NCBI GenBank assembly: GCA_023416335.1
Contig: JAEZHY010000121.1
Coordinates: 1-64,000, forward strand
Reading direction: 5' to 3'
DNA: 64,000 nucleotides
Source of the DNA: Pseudomonadota bacterium
Lineage (GTDB): Bacteria; Desulfobacterota; Syntrophobacteria; Syntrophobacterales; Syntrophobacteraceae
How positions within the stretch are numbered: the first letter of the stretch is position 1; every line of letters starts with the position of its first letter. The position numbers were made by a program, and so were the translations under genes. Shown piece after piece: positions 53,399 through 61,145 of the stretch. Below the pieces are notes generated by a model that saw nothing but the letters and a program-made list of their open reading frames with translations, ran no database searches and was not told the DNA's origin.

Positions 53399-53546
53399 AT
53401 AAAGAACATTCCGGTTGAATCGATACTGAAATGGAAGCAGCGGATACGAGGCAGAGGCCTTTTCAAGAAGCGATACAGTGCGTAGATCTCGCATTGTCAG
53501 ACATAGCCGGGCTCATCTGAATTTAGGGCCGAAAGGGAATACCGAC

Positions 53547-54089
53547 ATGGGGGTTGGGGATCGTATTCGTGAAATTCGAGAGAACAAGAAGATCTCATTA
53601 CGCAACCTGGCCGAGAGAACTGAAGTATCGGCCAGCTTAATCAGCCAGATCGAAAACGGGAAAGTCGATCCGTCCCTCTCGACTCTTCGCAAGATTGCCA
53701 TAGCCCTGGATGTGGCGCTTTTTAGCCTGGTCCTTGTCGACAATTCCGAGTCGACGCTTCTGGTAAAGAAACATGAGCGCAGGGCAGTGGTCTGGCCAAA
53801 GGCCGGGCTCGATTATGAAATAATACATTCCGATCAGAACAAGAAAATGGCCTTCATGATAGGGACTCTCGCTCCAGGCGGAGCCACGAGCGAAACACTG
53901 CTCAATCATCCGGGCGAAGAGTGTCTTCTCGTCCGCCAGGGGGTTTTGACGGTTTGCGTCGGCGATGAAGTTGTGAACCTGGAGGAGGGTGACAGCCTGT
54001 ATTTTGACAGCACGATACCGCATCGCCTTCTCAATGCCCAGGACGATGAATGCAGATTCTTCCTTATCATTACTCCCCCAAAGTTTTAA
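53547..54089 (+). CDS. XRE-cupin transcriptional regulator
   Basis: A 180-residue regulator. An XRE-type helix-turn-helix (residues ~3-60; RIREIRENKKISLRNLAERT, then SASLISQIENGKVDPSLSTL) is linked to a cupin beta-barrel (~105-178) with GGATSETLLNHPGEECLLVRQ and a Phe-Asp-Ser-Thr-x-Pro-His core (LYFDSTIPHRL). Such proteins bind a small molecule or metal in the cupin and control nearby catabolic or transport genes. ATG 53547 follows GAAAGGGA; the longer open frame from 53478 has no good site. It is co-directional with the methyltransferase and MFS genes after a 213-bp gap containing the palindrome. Confidence 0.92.
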   Translation: MGVGDRIREIRENKKISLRNLAERTEVSASLISQIENGKVDPSLSTLRKIAIALDVALFSLVLVDNSESTLLVKKHERRAVVWPKAGLDYEIIHSDQNKKMAFMIGTLAPGGATSETLLNHPGEECLLVRQGVLTVCVGDEVVNLEEGDSLYFDSTIPHRLLNAQDDECRFFLIITPPKF

Positions 54090-54112
54090 CCCGCCTAAAG
54101 CTTCCTCTAACA

Positions 54113-54317
54113 GATACTGCCGAGGTCGAAGAGGTTACCCCCCGGCCGGGCACTTGCACCAGATCTCGGCCCTTTTGGCCGATCGCTCGGCGCTTGCTGT
54201 GTCTGCCCCGGTGCCTTTGCGGGGCGCCACAGCAAGCGCCAAGTAAGCCGCAGAGCGGCGCAGGGGGTGTGGGGGCCGCCGGTCCCCACGCTATTTGGAT
54301 CCTTCTTGAACGCAACT
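54113..54317 (-). mobile_element. MITE-like GC-rich hairpin element, copy E (inverted, truncated)
   Basis: On the minus strand it reads TTATAAGGAGTTGCGTTCAAG, GTGGGGACCGGCGGCCCCCAC, GCCGCTCTGCGGC, GGCGCTTGCTGTG ... CACAGCAAGCGCC, GATCGGCC, GAGATCTGGTGC and GTAACCTCTTCGACCTCGGC, nearly identical to copy D. The second inverted-repeat end (AAATATCAACTTGAAAGCAAC in D) is missing; the homology stops about 25 bp after the XRE-cupin stop codon. Confidence 0.75.
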
Positions 54318-54571
54318 CCTTATAAGTGGCGCTCGTGCTTTTTACCAGGCGCAGAGGTCACACGTCTTTGCCGGCGCCTGCCGGTCGGAGGTCCGCTCTC
54401 TCGGATCGGACCGGTTTCATCCTGAACCGGGACTTCGGTCCAATTGCTTTCGGATAAAGCATTCCTAGCTTTTTACATGGGTATCTCTTTCGGTCGGACG
54501 GCTCCTGAGGAGGACTACGGCGACAGGAGCATTTCCGAAATGAATCATTGGAGGGCTTAGAGGAAGATGAT

Positions 54572-56965
54572 TTGAATCACGAGCAAGATTTGGTGTCGGA
54601 ACCCGAATCGGCCCGGGACCCCGTTTGCGGCATGGTGGTGAGCGGGGAAAAGGCAGCGGGGCGACTGGATGAGAACGGCAGAACCTACCTCTTTTGCAGC
54701 ACGCATTGCCTCGAAGAATTCAAGGCACATCCCGAAAAATATCTTCAGGAACCTCCAGTAAAAGATACTGCTCACGCACACCCGGCCCGTGCGCCCGGTG
54801 AAAGTCCGAAGATATCTGCGCCTGTCCAAACCAACCCCCGATCCGAGGCAATCTACACCTGTCCAATGCACCCGCAAATAGTACGCACCGAGCCGGGCAA
54901 TTGTCCAATCTGCGGAATGGCCCTCGAGCTGCGGACCGTTACGCCGGAAACTGAAGAGGAAAATCCCGAACTGGCGGACATGAGGCGCCGCTTTTGGGTC
55001 GGCGTCGCCCTGACCGTTCCGCTCATTCTGCTTGCCATGGCGCACATGATCATGGGCGAAGACATGGCGGTGACGGCTTCGTTGCCCGGTCTCCGGTGGA
55101 TTGAGTTCGTATTGGCATCCCCGGTTGTTCTCTGGGCCGGATGGCCCTTCTTTGTCCGTGCGTTGCAGTCGGTTCTCAACCGCAGCCCCAACATGTTCAC
55201 CCTGATCGGGCTTGGAGTTGGAATAGCCTACTTATACAGCCTTACTGCCGCCCTGTTTCCCCGGATCTTCCCGGCTTCGTTCCGCGACCCGGGCGGGAAG
55301 GTGGCGGTCTATTTCGAATCGGCTGCAGTGATAGTCACACTTGTTCTGCTCGGCCAGGTGCTGGAACTGAGAGCGCGTGCCGGAACGGGTGCGGCAATCC
55401 GTTCGCTTTTGGGGATGGCCCCCAAATCGGGAAGGCTTATCCGAAATGACGGCTCCGAAGTTGACATACCGCTCTCGGAAATAAAACCGGGTGACCGGCT
55501 GCGGGTTCGGCCCGGAGAGAAAATTCCGGTGGACGGTGTGGTTATCGAAGGTGCGAGCAGCGTGGACGAGTCTATGATAACCGGGGAACCGATCCCGGTG
55601 GAAAAAGGGCCGGGAGGCCGGGTCACGGGGGCCACCGTGAATGGTACGGGAGCCCTTGTGATGCTGGCCGAACGGGTGGGCTCGGAAACGCTCCTGGCCC
55701 AGATTGTCCGAATGGTTGCTGAAGCCCAGCGGAGCCGCGCACCCATTCAGAGGCTTGCCGACTCCGTCGCGGCATGGTTCGTTCCCGCGGTCGTTATTAC
55801 GGCCGTTATTTCCTTTGTGGCCTGGGCCGTGTTCGGGCCGGCACCGGCAATGGCCTTTGCGATAATCAACGCGGTTGCGGTCCTGATTATCGCCTGCCCG
55901 TGCGCCCTCGGGCTTGCCACCCCCATGTCGATCATGGTTGCTGCCGGCAAAGGGGCCGGCATGGGTGTGCTGTTCAAGGACGCCGAAGCAATCGAGACGA
56001 TGCGAAAAGTGGACACGCTGGTTGTGGACAAAACAGGCACGCTGACCGAAGGAAGGCCAAAGCTCGTATCGATTGAAGCAGCAGAAGGCTTCGACGAAAA
56101 CGAGGTACTTCGGATTGCTTCCGGCATCGAACGTGGAAGCGAACATCCTCTGGCTTCGGCAATAGTAGCCGGGGCGGAGTTGCGCGGTATCGAGCCGGCA
56201 AAGGTCGAGTCCTTCGAATCCGTTACCGGGAAGGGTGCACGGGGAATGGCGGAAGGCCACGAAGTGGCCCTTGGCAATCAAAAGCTCCTGGAATCGATTG
56301 GAATCTCTCCCGATTCGTTCCGCGAAGAAGCCGACTCGATGAGGTTACGGGGGGAGACAGTAGTATTTGTGGCCGTCGGCGGCAAAGCGGCAGGCCTCAT
56401 AGGTGTGGCCGATCCGATCAGGGAAACGACTCCCGATGCCATCAGGGAACTGCACGAAGAAGGGATCCGCGTGGTCATGCTCACGGGGGATAATCGCACG
56501 ACTGCAAGTGCTGTCGCTCAAAAGCTGGAAATAGACGAGATCATCGCCGAAGTACTGCCTGGGGATAAGGCTGCGCAGATCAAGAAGCTTCAGGAAGAAG
56601 GGAAGTTCGTCGCCATGGCGGGGGACGGCATAAACGACGCCCCGGCGCTCGCCCGGGCACAGATAGGCATAGCCATGGGAACCGGGACCGACGTTGCCAT
56701 GGAAAGCGCAGGGATAACTCTGGTTAAGGGAGACCTCAGAGGGATAGTGCGCGCGAGGCGGCTCAGCCGTGTAACGATACGAAACATTAAGGAGAACCTC
56801 TTTTTTGCCTTCATATACAATTCACTGGGGGTGCCGATTGCGGCCGGGGTGCTCTATCCTTTCTTCGGCATTCTCCTCAACCCGATCATTGCCGCCGCCG
56901 CGATGAGCTTCAGCTCGGTTTCGGTGGTCGCCAACGCCTTGCGTCTGAGGCGAATAAAAATGTGA
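54572..56965 (+). CDS. copper-type P1B-ATPase with YHS and heavy-metal-binding N-terminus
   Basis: A 797-residue P-type ATPase. The N-terminus has a YHS domain (DPVCGMVV, then [18 protein letters not shown], residues ~12-56) and a zinc-ribbon-like heavy-metal domain ([21 protein letters not shown], ~90-115). Transmembrane helices follow, with the CPC metal motif in [13 protein letters not shown], phosphorylation Asp in [25 protein letters not shown] (HP motif), [14 protein letters not shown] and [11 protein letters not shown]. This is the Cu+/Ag+ exporter group with the YHS-type sensor domain. The start is TTG 54572 because AGAGGA lies ~6 nt ahead; TTG 54548 in the same frame lacks a site. 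Monocistronic. The element copy E sits upstream. Confidence 0.92.
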   Translation: MNHEQDLVSEPESARDPVCGMVVSGEKAAGRLDENGRTYLFCSTHCLEEFKAHPEKYLQEPPVKDTAHAHPARAPGESPKISAPVQTNPRSEAIYTCPMHPQIVRTEPGNCPICGMALELRTVTPETEEENPELADMRRRFWVGVALTVPLILLAMAHMIMGEDMAVTASLPGLRWIEFVLASPVVLWAGWPFFVRALQSVLNRSPNMFTLIGLGVGIAYLYSLTAALFPRIFPASFRDPGGKVAVYFESAAVIVTLVLLGQVLELRARAGTGAAIRSLLGMAPKSGRLIRNDGSEVDIPLSEIKPGDRLRVRPGEKIPVDGVVIEGASSVDESMITGEPIPVEKGPGGRVTGATVNGTGALVMLAERVGSETLLAQIVRMVAEAQRSRAPIQRLADSVAAWFVPAVVITAVISFVAWAVFGPAPAMAFAIINAVAVLIIACPCALGLATPMSIMVAAGKGAGMGVLFKDAEAIETMRKVDTLVVDKTGTLTEGRPKLVSIEAAEGFDENEVLRIASGIERGSEHPLASAIVAGAELRGIEPAKVESFESVTGKGARGMAEGHEVALGNQKLLESIGISPDSFREEADSMRLRGETVVFVAVGGKAAGLIGVADPIRETTPDAIRELHEEGIRVVMLTGDNRTTASAVAQKLEIDEIIAEVLPGDKAAQIKKLQEEGKFVAMAGDGINDAPALARAQIGIAMGTGTDVAMESAGITLVKGDLRGIVRARRLSRVTIRNIKENLFFAFIYNSLGVPIAAGVLYPFFGILLNPIIAAAAMSFSSVSVVANALRLRRIKM

Positions 56966-57089
56966 AAGCGGGATGGTCGAGGAGAAACCCGAACATCCCC
57001 ATACCCCTACTTCAGGCTTCCTCGGCAACTTCAATGCTCGTTTATTGTCGAGCGAACTTCGTCTGCTCTACCAGGAAAATATCGCGTTT

Positions 57090-57707
57090 TTAAGAAGATT
57101 TTCCCGCTTCATTGCAGAGATCGGAGCTGAGCTTTTGTGAAAGATCACGAACCAGCTCACTCATGGCATATGCGAACCTCGCGGAGGAGTTCCGTTCAAA
57201 AGGCTTGCTTTCAAGATTGTAATTTTTCTTGAAAAGTACTCGATTCTCCATGGAATTCGTAAGGGTAACCTCAACTTTCAGCACGGCCACCGACGACCCC
57301 TCCCCTTCCCTCAAGGAAAAATCGAATATACGGCCCGTCAACTGCAGTGGAGCCGTATTCGGATCGTTGCCCATCAATGTCTGGGGGAACATCTTCCCTT
57401 CGCTCAAATCGCGCATGAGCGCCTGCGCAACCATTTTTCCAGGGCTCGCAACCCATCTGAAAGTGTCGGATGAAACCACCTCGCCGCTCGACTTCACCAC
57501 CACCATATCTTCACTGTCGTAAGGGCTCGACGCCGTAAAGGCCCAAATTCTGACACCGTCCTTAAAGATATGCTCGCAGGAGGATCTTACCGGGGCGTAC
57601 TCCAGTTGGTAGACGGCAGGCGCGGGGGTTGACTTGATCAGCATCGAAGAACATCCCCCGTAGATGAACATGGTCATTATAATAATCCATACCAGGCGCA
57701 GGTTCAT
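57090..57707 (-). CDS. ABC-type lipid transport auxiliary lipoprotein (PqiC/MlaB-associated type)
   Basis: A 205-residue lipoprotein with a signal peptide and lipobox FIYGGCSS (Cys at about 20). The mature protein has the beta-alpha pattern of PqiC/ABC-auxiliary lipoproteins: APVRSSCEHIF, VRIWAF, SGEVVSSDTFRWVASPGKMV, then QLTGRIFDFSLREGEG and strands ending in a Ser-rich helix. In other bacteria such proteins sit at the outer membrane end of MCE-type phospholipid transporters. It follows the MlaD-like gene by 2 bp and is the last gene of the operon. Gene order supports the role more than sequence detail does. Confidence 0.75.
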   Translation of the reverse strand: MNLRLVWIIIMTMFIYGGCSSMLIKSTPAPAVYQLEYAPVRSSCEHIFKDGVRIWAFTASSPYDSEDMVVVKSSGEVVSSDTFRWVASPGKMVAQALMRDLSEGKMFPQTLMGNDPNTAPLQLTGRIFDFSLREGEGSSVAVLKVEVTLTNSMENRVLFKKNYNLESKPFERNSSARFAYAMSELVRDLSQKLSSDLCNEAGKSS

Positions 57708-57709
57708 TA

Positions 57710-58585
57710 CTACCTCTTGAATGGCTGTTCGCCTTTTGGACGAGTTAGGATCCGTCCGGGATTTTCCTTCATGGACTCAATCAGTTGCCCCAAATCGGTG
57801 AGGACCTGACTTAGGTGGGCCAGATCCTGACGAACAAGCGCCATTGACTGGTCCACCCGCTTGTCCAGGTCGCCCAGGGAATTCGCAGGGAGTTTCGAAA
57901 GCTGCTTCTCGATGTCTTCTGTCGATTTTCGGGCGTTATTGGCAGCAGCGGCTACGTTGTCCAATGCTTCATTCAGTTTTTCCGGATTTCCGTTTTCACT
58001 GAGCTTCCCCGTGAGACGTTCAATTTCCTCGGATATCTCGCGCACTTTAGCAATCGCCTCGTTGATTCGAGGATCTTTGAGCAACGAATCCGCATCCTTT
58101 GCAGTCTGCTTAAATGAATTAATCAGTCCTTCCGCTTGTTTGAAAATTGCATCCATGGAATTCTGCTCCTTGAGGGACGGGATCACAGGATATCGATGCG
58201 CGAACTGGATTTGGGGCGTCTGGCTGCCGATATCCGACGGCGCTTCGGTTAAAGAGAGATAGTCATTGCCCGTGATTCCCTGCGAACTTTTTTGGACTGC
58301 CATGTTTCTTCCCGCTATTTTGAAACTCTTTTTTATCTCGAATACCACTTCGATAAGTTTTCCATCCGGGGCGATCCTGACCGATTTGACCCGACCCACC
58401 TTCACCCCGAGGTATTTTACTGAAGAACCCGGGCTGAGTCCGCCGACCGATTCAGCAAAGAAGCTTTCATAGGTATGCCCTTTTTGAAAAAGATGAAAGG
58501 CGCCTATCCACAAAAGTGCTCCGACCAAAACGGCTAGACTCCCCAGGACAAAAAGTCCGGCTTTAAAATGAGCTTTTTTGCTCAC
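57710..58585 (-). CDS. mlaD: MlaD-like MCE-domain substrate-binding protein
   Basis: A 291-residue periplasmic protein anchored by an N-terminal helix (about 6-28). The MCE domain (~35-125) shows SVGGLSPGSSVKYLGVKVGRVKSV and an ITGNDYLSLTEA strand, followed by a long helical and coiled-coil C-terminal region (~150-285), as in MlaD relatives that form hexamers and pass phospholipids across the periplasm. The start ATG at 58585 overlaps nearly with the preceding mlaF stop (3-bp gap). It is longer than E. coli MlaD because of the C-terminal helices, similar to Mce-type proteins of deltaproteobacteria. Confidence 0.9.
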   Translation of the reverse strand: MSKKAHFKAGLFVLGSLAVLVGALLWIGAFHLFQKGHTYESFFAESVGGLSPGSSVKYLGVKVGRVKSVRIAPDGKLIEVVFEIKKSFKIAGRNMAVQKSSQGITGNDYLSLTEAPSDIGSQTPQIQFAHRYPVIPSLKEQNSMDAIFKQAEGLINSFKQTAKDADSLLKDPRINEAIAKVREISEEIERLTGKLSENGNPEKLNEALDNVAAAANNARKSTEDIEKQLSKLPANSLGDLDKRVDQSMALVRQDLAHLSQVLTDLGQLIESMKENPGRILTRPKGEQPFKR

Positions 58586-58588
58586 TGT

Positions 58589-59386
58589 TTATTTCCCTGT
58601 AGGCCGATCGTTTATTTCCCGATGAAAGAAGCTCCTCACACGCTCGTCACTGCTCCGGTTCTTCAATTCATCCGGCGTTCCGGAAGCTATTATTCCTTTT
58701 GCCGCAGCATCCAGCATGATGCAGCGGGTGGAAATATTTTCAATTGTCGGGAGTGCGTGCGTGATCATGACGATAGTAATTCCCAGATATCTGTTGAGTT
58801 CCAGCAGAAGTCCGTCTATTTCGCGAGCATTCGGAGGATCGAGCCCCGCAGTCGGTTCGTCGCAGAAAAGTACTTTCGGATCGAGGGACATCGCTCTGGC
58901 CAGTCCCGCCCTTTTGCTCATTCCACCACTCAATTCATGCGGCATAAGCCTGCCGTAATCGGCCAACTTGACCAATCCAAGCTTTAACCGGACCATATGC
59001 CTGATGAGATCTTTGGGCAATTTGGTGAACTGCTTGAGCGGCAGGGCCACGTTATCCTCAATCGACATCGAATTGAGAAGTGCCCCGGACTGGAAAAGGA
59101 CGCCGATGCGCCTCCTAACACGCGAAAGTGCCTCATCGTCACCAACGGGAGCAATTTCTTCACCGACAAGGGTAATCCTGCCGCGCATTACGGAGATGAG
59201 ACCAATTATTGCCTTGAGCAGCGTTGTCTTGCCGCATCCGCTGGGGCCCAGGATGGTCAGAATCTCACCTTCCGCAACCGTAAGGCTGAGATCCTGCAGA
59301 GTGACCTTATCCCCATATCCTACTGTGGCATTCTCAACGGTTATGATGTCCCTTTCATTTTGAGATACGGCAGTGCCCGCCTCCAT
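58589..59386 (-). CDS. mlaF: MlaF-like phospholipid ABC transporter ATPase
   Basis: A 265-residue ABC ATPase. Walker A is GPSGCGKTTLL, the Q-loop region is VLFQSGALLNSMSI, the signature is LSGGMSKRAGLARA and Walker B is VLFCDEPTAGLDP with the catalytic Glu, followed by the H-loop ITHALPTI. The start is ATG 59386, 17 nt after the mlaE stop with GGGGAG upstream; the open frame to 59449 would overlap mlaE by 47 nt and lacks a site. It powers the MlaE permease in moving phospholipids between outer and inner membranes. Confidence 0.92.
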   Translation of the reverse strand: MEAGTAVSQNERDIITVENATVGYGDKVTLQDLSLTVAEGEILTILGPSGCGKTTLLKAIIGLISVMRGRITLVGEEIAPVGDDEALSRVRRRIGVLFQSGALLNSMSIEDNVALPLKQFTKLPKDLIRHMVRLKLGLVKLADYGRLMPHELSGGMSKRAGLARAMSLDPKVLFCDEPTAGLDPPNAREIDGLLLELNRYLGITIVMITHALPTIENISTRCIMLDAAAKGIIASGTPDELKNRSSDERVRSFFHREINDRPTGK

Positions 59387-59402
59387 CCAACGCAAGCTCC
59401 CC

Positions 59403-60527
59403 CTATATTCCGTATGTCTTGAATATGGCTGCAAGCACTCCATCGGCAAGGATTACGAGGAGGATCCCGGCTACTACGGAAGTCGTCGTCTGGGCTCCTA
59501 CACTGCTGGACGACATGCTGGCCCTGAGCCCGCAGTAACAACCTGCAAGCCCCAACAGCCAGGCAAAAACAAGACCCTTTATCAGGCCGGTGTAGATATC
59601 TGCGGTACTGAGGCTCCCTTGCACCTCATTAATGAACGCCGCCGGAGCAATACCAATAGCAAACATGCTGGTAACAAGGCCCCCGATGATTCCTGCCGCA
59701 TCGGCCAGTATCGTTAGGAGCGGTCCCGCCGCCATGAGGGCGAACACTCGCGGAAGAACCAGGTACCGGGTGATGTCGAAGTCCATGACGGTAAGGGCTT
59801 CGATTTCGTCATTAATAACCATGCTGCCGATCTCCGCCGCGAATGCGGCCCCCGAGCGTCCGGCGAGAATAACGGCAGTGATGAGCGGAGCCATCTCCCT
59901 CGTTACCGATATGACCACCATGTCGGGCATGAATGCATTCAGGTTGAAACCATGTGATGAGCCCATTCCCTGGAATACGATGATCATTCCCATCAAGGCG
60001 CTCAGACCGCACACGATTGGGACGGCATCCCATCCCACCAGTTGCAGCTGATTCATAAAACTGCCGAAGTTGAACCGGTGAGGGCGGCGAAGGGTCATCA
60101 AACAACCAAAGGCAAAGTCACCCACGAATTCGACAATCGATATGATGTCGTCCCGTCTCGCGATCCCCCAGCTTCCAAGGCGAGCTATCAACCCTTCCGA
60201 AGGCGGCTGCTGGATTTCCTTCCGTTCCGGGGAACGCTCCCTCGCATAGGAGAGAAACTCCTCGACGACACTGGGCATGTCCCGGAGCACCAGATCGATC
60301 TCTCTTTGTCTGCAAACCCGCTCCAGTTTTTGCGCCAGAACGACCCCGGAGGTATCCATCCCCGTAACATTCCTGAAATCGACGATAAGGCGCTTCAACC
60401 CGGGGACCTTCAGGGATGGTTCCATCCGACGCCAGATTCTGCCAACCTGCACCCGGTCTAACTGTCCCTGGAGACGAAGCACATAGCTTCCATCGGATTC
60501 CTTCTCGAACAGTACATCTTTATCCAT
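59403..60527 (-). CDS. mlaE: MlaE-like permease with N-terminal STAS domain
   Basis: A 374-residue protein whose first ~95 residues form a STAS domain (LRLQGQLDRVQVGRI, LKRLIVDFRNVTGMDTSGVV), equivalent to a fused MlaB subunit. The rest is the MlaE permease (~150-370) with QLQLVGWDAVPIVCGLSALMGM, ILAGRSGAAFAAEIGSM, ALTVMDFDITRYLVLPRV and GCYCGLRASMSSSSVGAQTT, the usual YrbE/MlaE motifs. ATG 60527 is the start; AGAAATGG precedes it. It is the first gene of the four-gene operon. The STAS fusion removes the need for a separate mlaB gene, and none is present. Confidence 0.92.
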   Translation of the reverse strand: MDKDVLFEKESDGSYVLRLQGQLDRVQVGRIWRRMEPSLKVPGLKRLIVDFRNVTGMDTSGVVLAQKLERVCRQREIDLVLRDMPSVVEEFLSYARERSPERKEIQQPPSEGLIARLGSWGIARRDDIISIVEFVGDFAFGCLMTLRRPHRFNFGSFMNQLQLVGWDAVPIVCGLSALMGMIIVFQGMGSSHGFNLNAFMPDMVVISVTREMAPLITAVILAGRSGAAFAAEIGSMVINDEIEALTVMDFDITRYLVLPRVFALMAAGPLLTILADAAGIIGGLVTSMFAIGIAPAAFINEVQGSLSTADIYTGLIKGLVFAWLLGLAGCYCGLRASMSSSSVGAQTTTSVVAGILLVILADGVLAAIFKTYGI

Positions 60528-60734
60528 TTCTTAGAGATTGCCTTCGGAAACAGCCTTTGGATACATTGGTGTGACCGGCTATAAATTAAAGTAATGAAGA
60601 ATCGCGGCTTGTAAAGAATGCCGGCTTTGCCGTCCTGTGATGGGTGCACGATGGTCCTGAAAACAGTCACAGAATCCAGGAGCAATTTTTCTCGATGTGG
60701 TGCTTTGACCTGGATGGACAAGGAGGCTTTCGGA

Positions 60735-60866
60735 ATGGGGGGAATAGAAAAAATACGAGTGGTCTTTTCGACAGTTTACGGATTAACCAAAAAATCAATT
60801 GAAATAGTAGCCGTCCGGCGCCGTGTAGCCTTCCGGGACAGGTTGGTAAAAAGACGCGCACCCTGA
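60735..60866 (+). CDS. possible 43-residue basic peptide
   Basis: ATG 60735 is preceded by AGGAGG with an ideal 8-nt spacing, and the 43-residue product is helical and strongly basic toward its C-terminus (MGGIEKIRVVFSTVYGLTK, then a RRRVAFRDRLVKRRAP end). It lies divergent to the mlaE operon in a gap otherwise without genes. No family recognised; the strong ribosome binding site is the only evidence. Confidence 0.35.
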   Translation: MGGIEKIRVVFSTVYGLTKKSIEIVAVRRRVAFRDRLVKRRAP

Positions 60867-60960
60867 CATGAGAATAGAAAAAATCAGTACCGATATGAAC
60901 TTAATATCACATTACTCCAGCAGGCAGGTGTACATATAATTCGAGCAAGCTATTCAATGC

Positions 60961-60998
60961 ATGTCTGCCGAAACATCAGCGCAAGAGGGGGCAGACAT
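60961..60998. promoter_or_regulatory. 9-bp inverted repeat with 20-nt spacer
   Basis: ATGTCTGCC at 60961-60969 and GGCAGACAT at 60990-60998 are perfect inverted complements. Possible regulator site or RNA stem in the intergenic region between the Mla operon and the CoA transferase. No other support. Confidence 0.3.
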
Positions 60999-61068
60999 AG
61001 TCTAATTCATTCCTGCAGTTCTTAATGGAGAACTCAGCCCCTCCCTCCTGCCTTTGGACCCGGGCAGC

Positions 61069-61105
61069 AAAAAAAGAATGCCGGTTCCACTCCGGCTCCC
61101 GGCAT
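61069..61105 (-). terminator. rho-independent terminator of the transporter/CoA-transferase unit
   Basis: Read on the minus strand, ATGCCGG (61105-61099) pairs with CCGGCAT (61084-61078) with an additional inner pairing, followed by TCTTTTTTT (61077-61069). It lies about 40 bp after the CoA transferase stop, correctly oriented for that gene. Confidence 0.8.
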
Positions 61106-61145
61106 ATCTGATTCGGCACCCGATCTCCGGTATCCGAGATTCTCC

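Noticed and set aside
54113..54317. Element E considered as a structured regulatory RNA of the copper ATPase.
   Set aside because: It is inverted relative to the gene and shared with four unrelated loci, so a mobile element explains it better.
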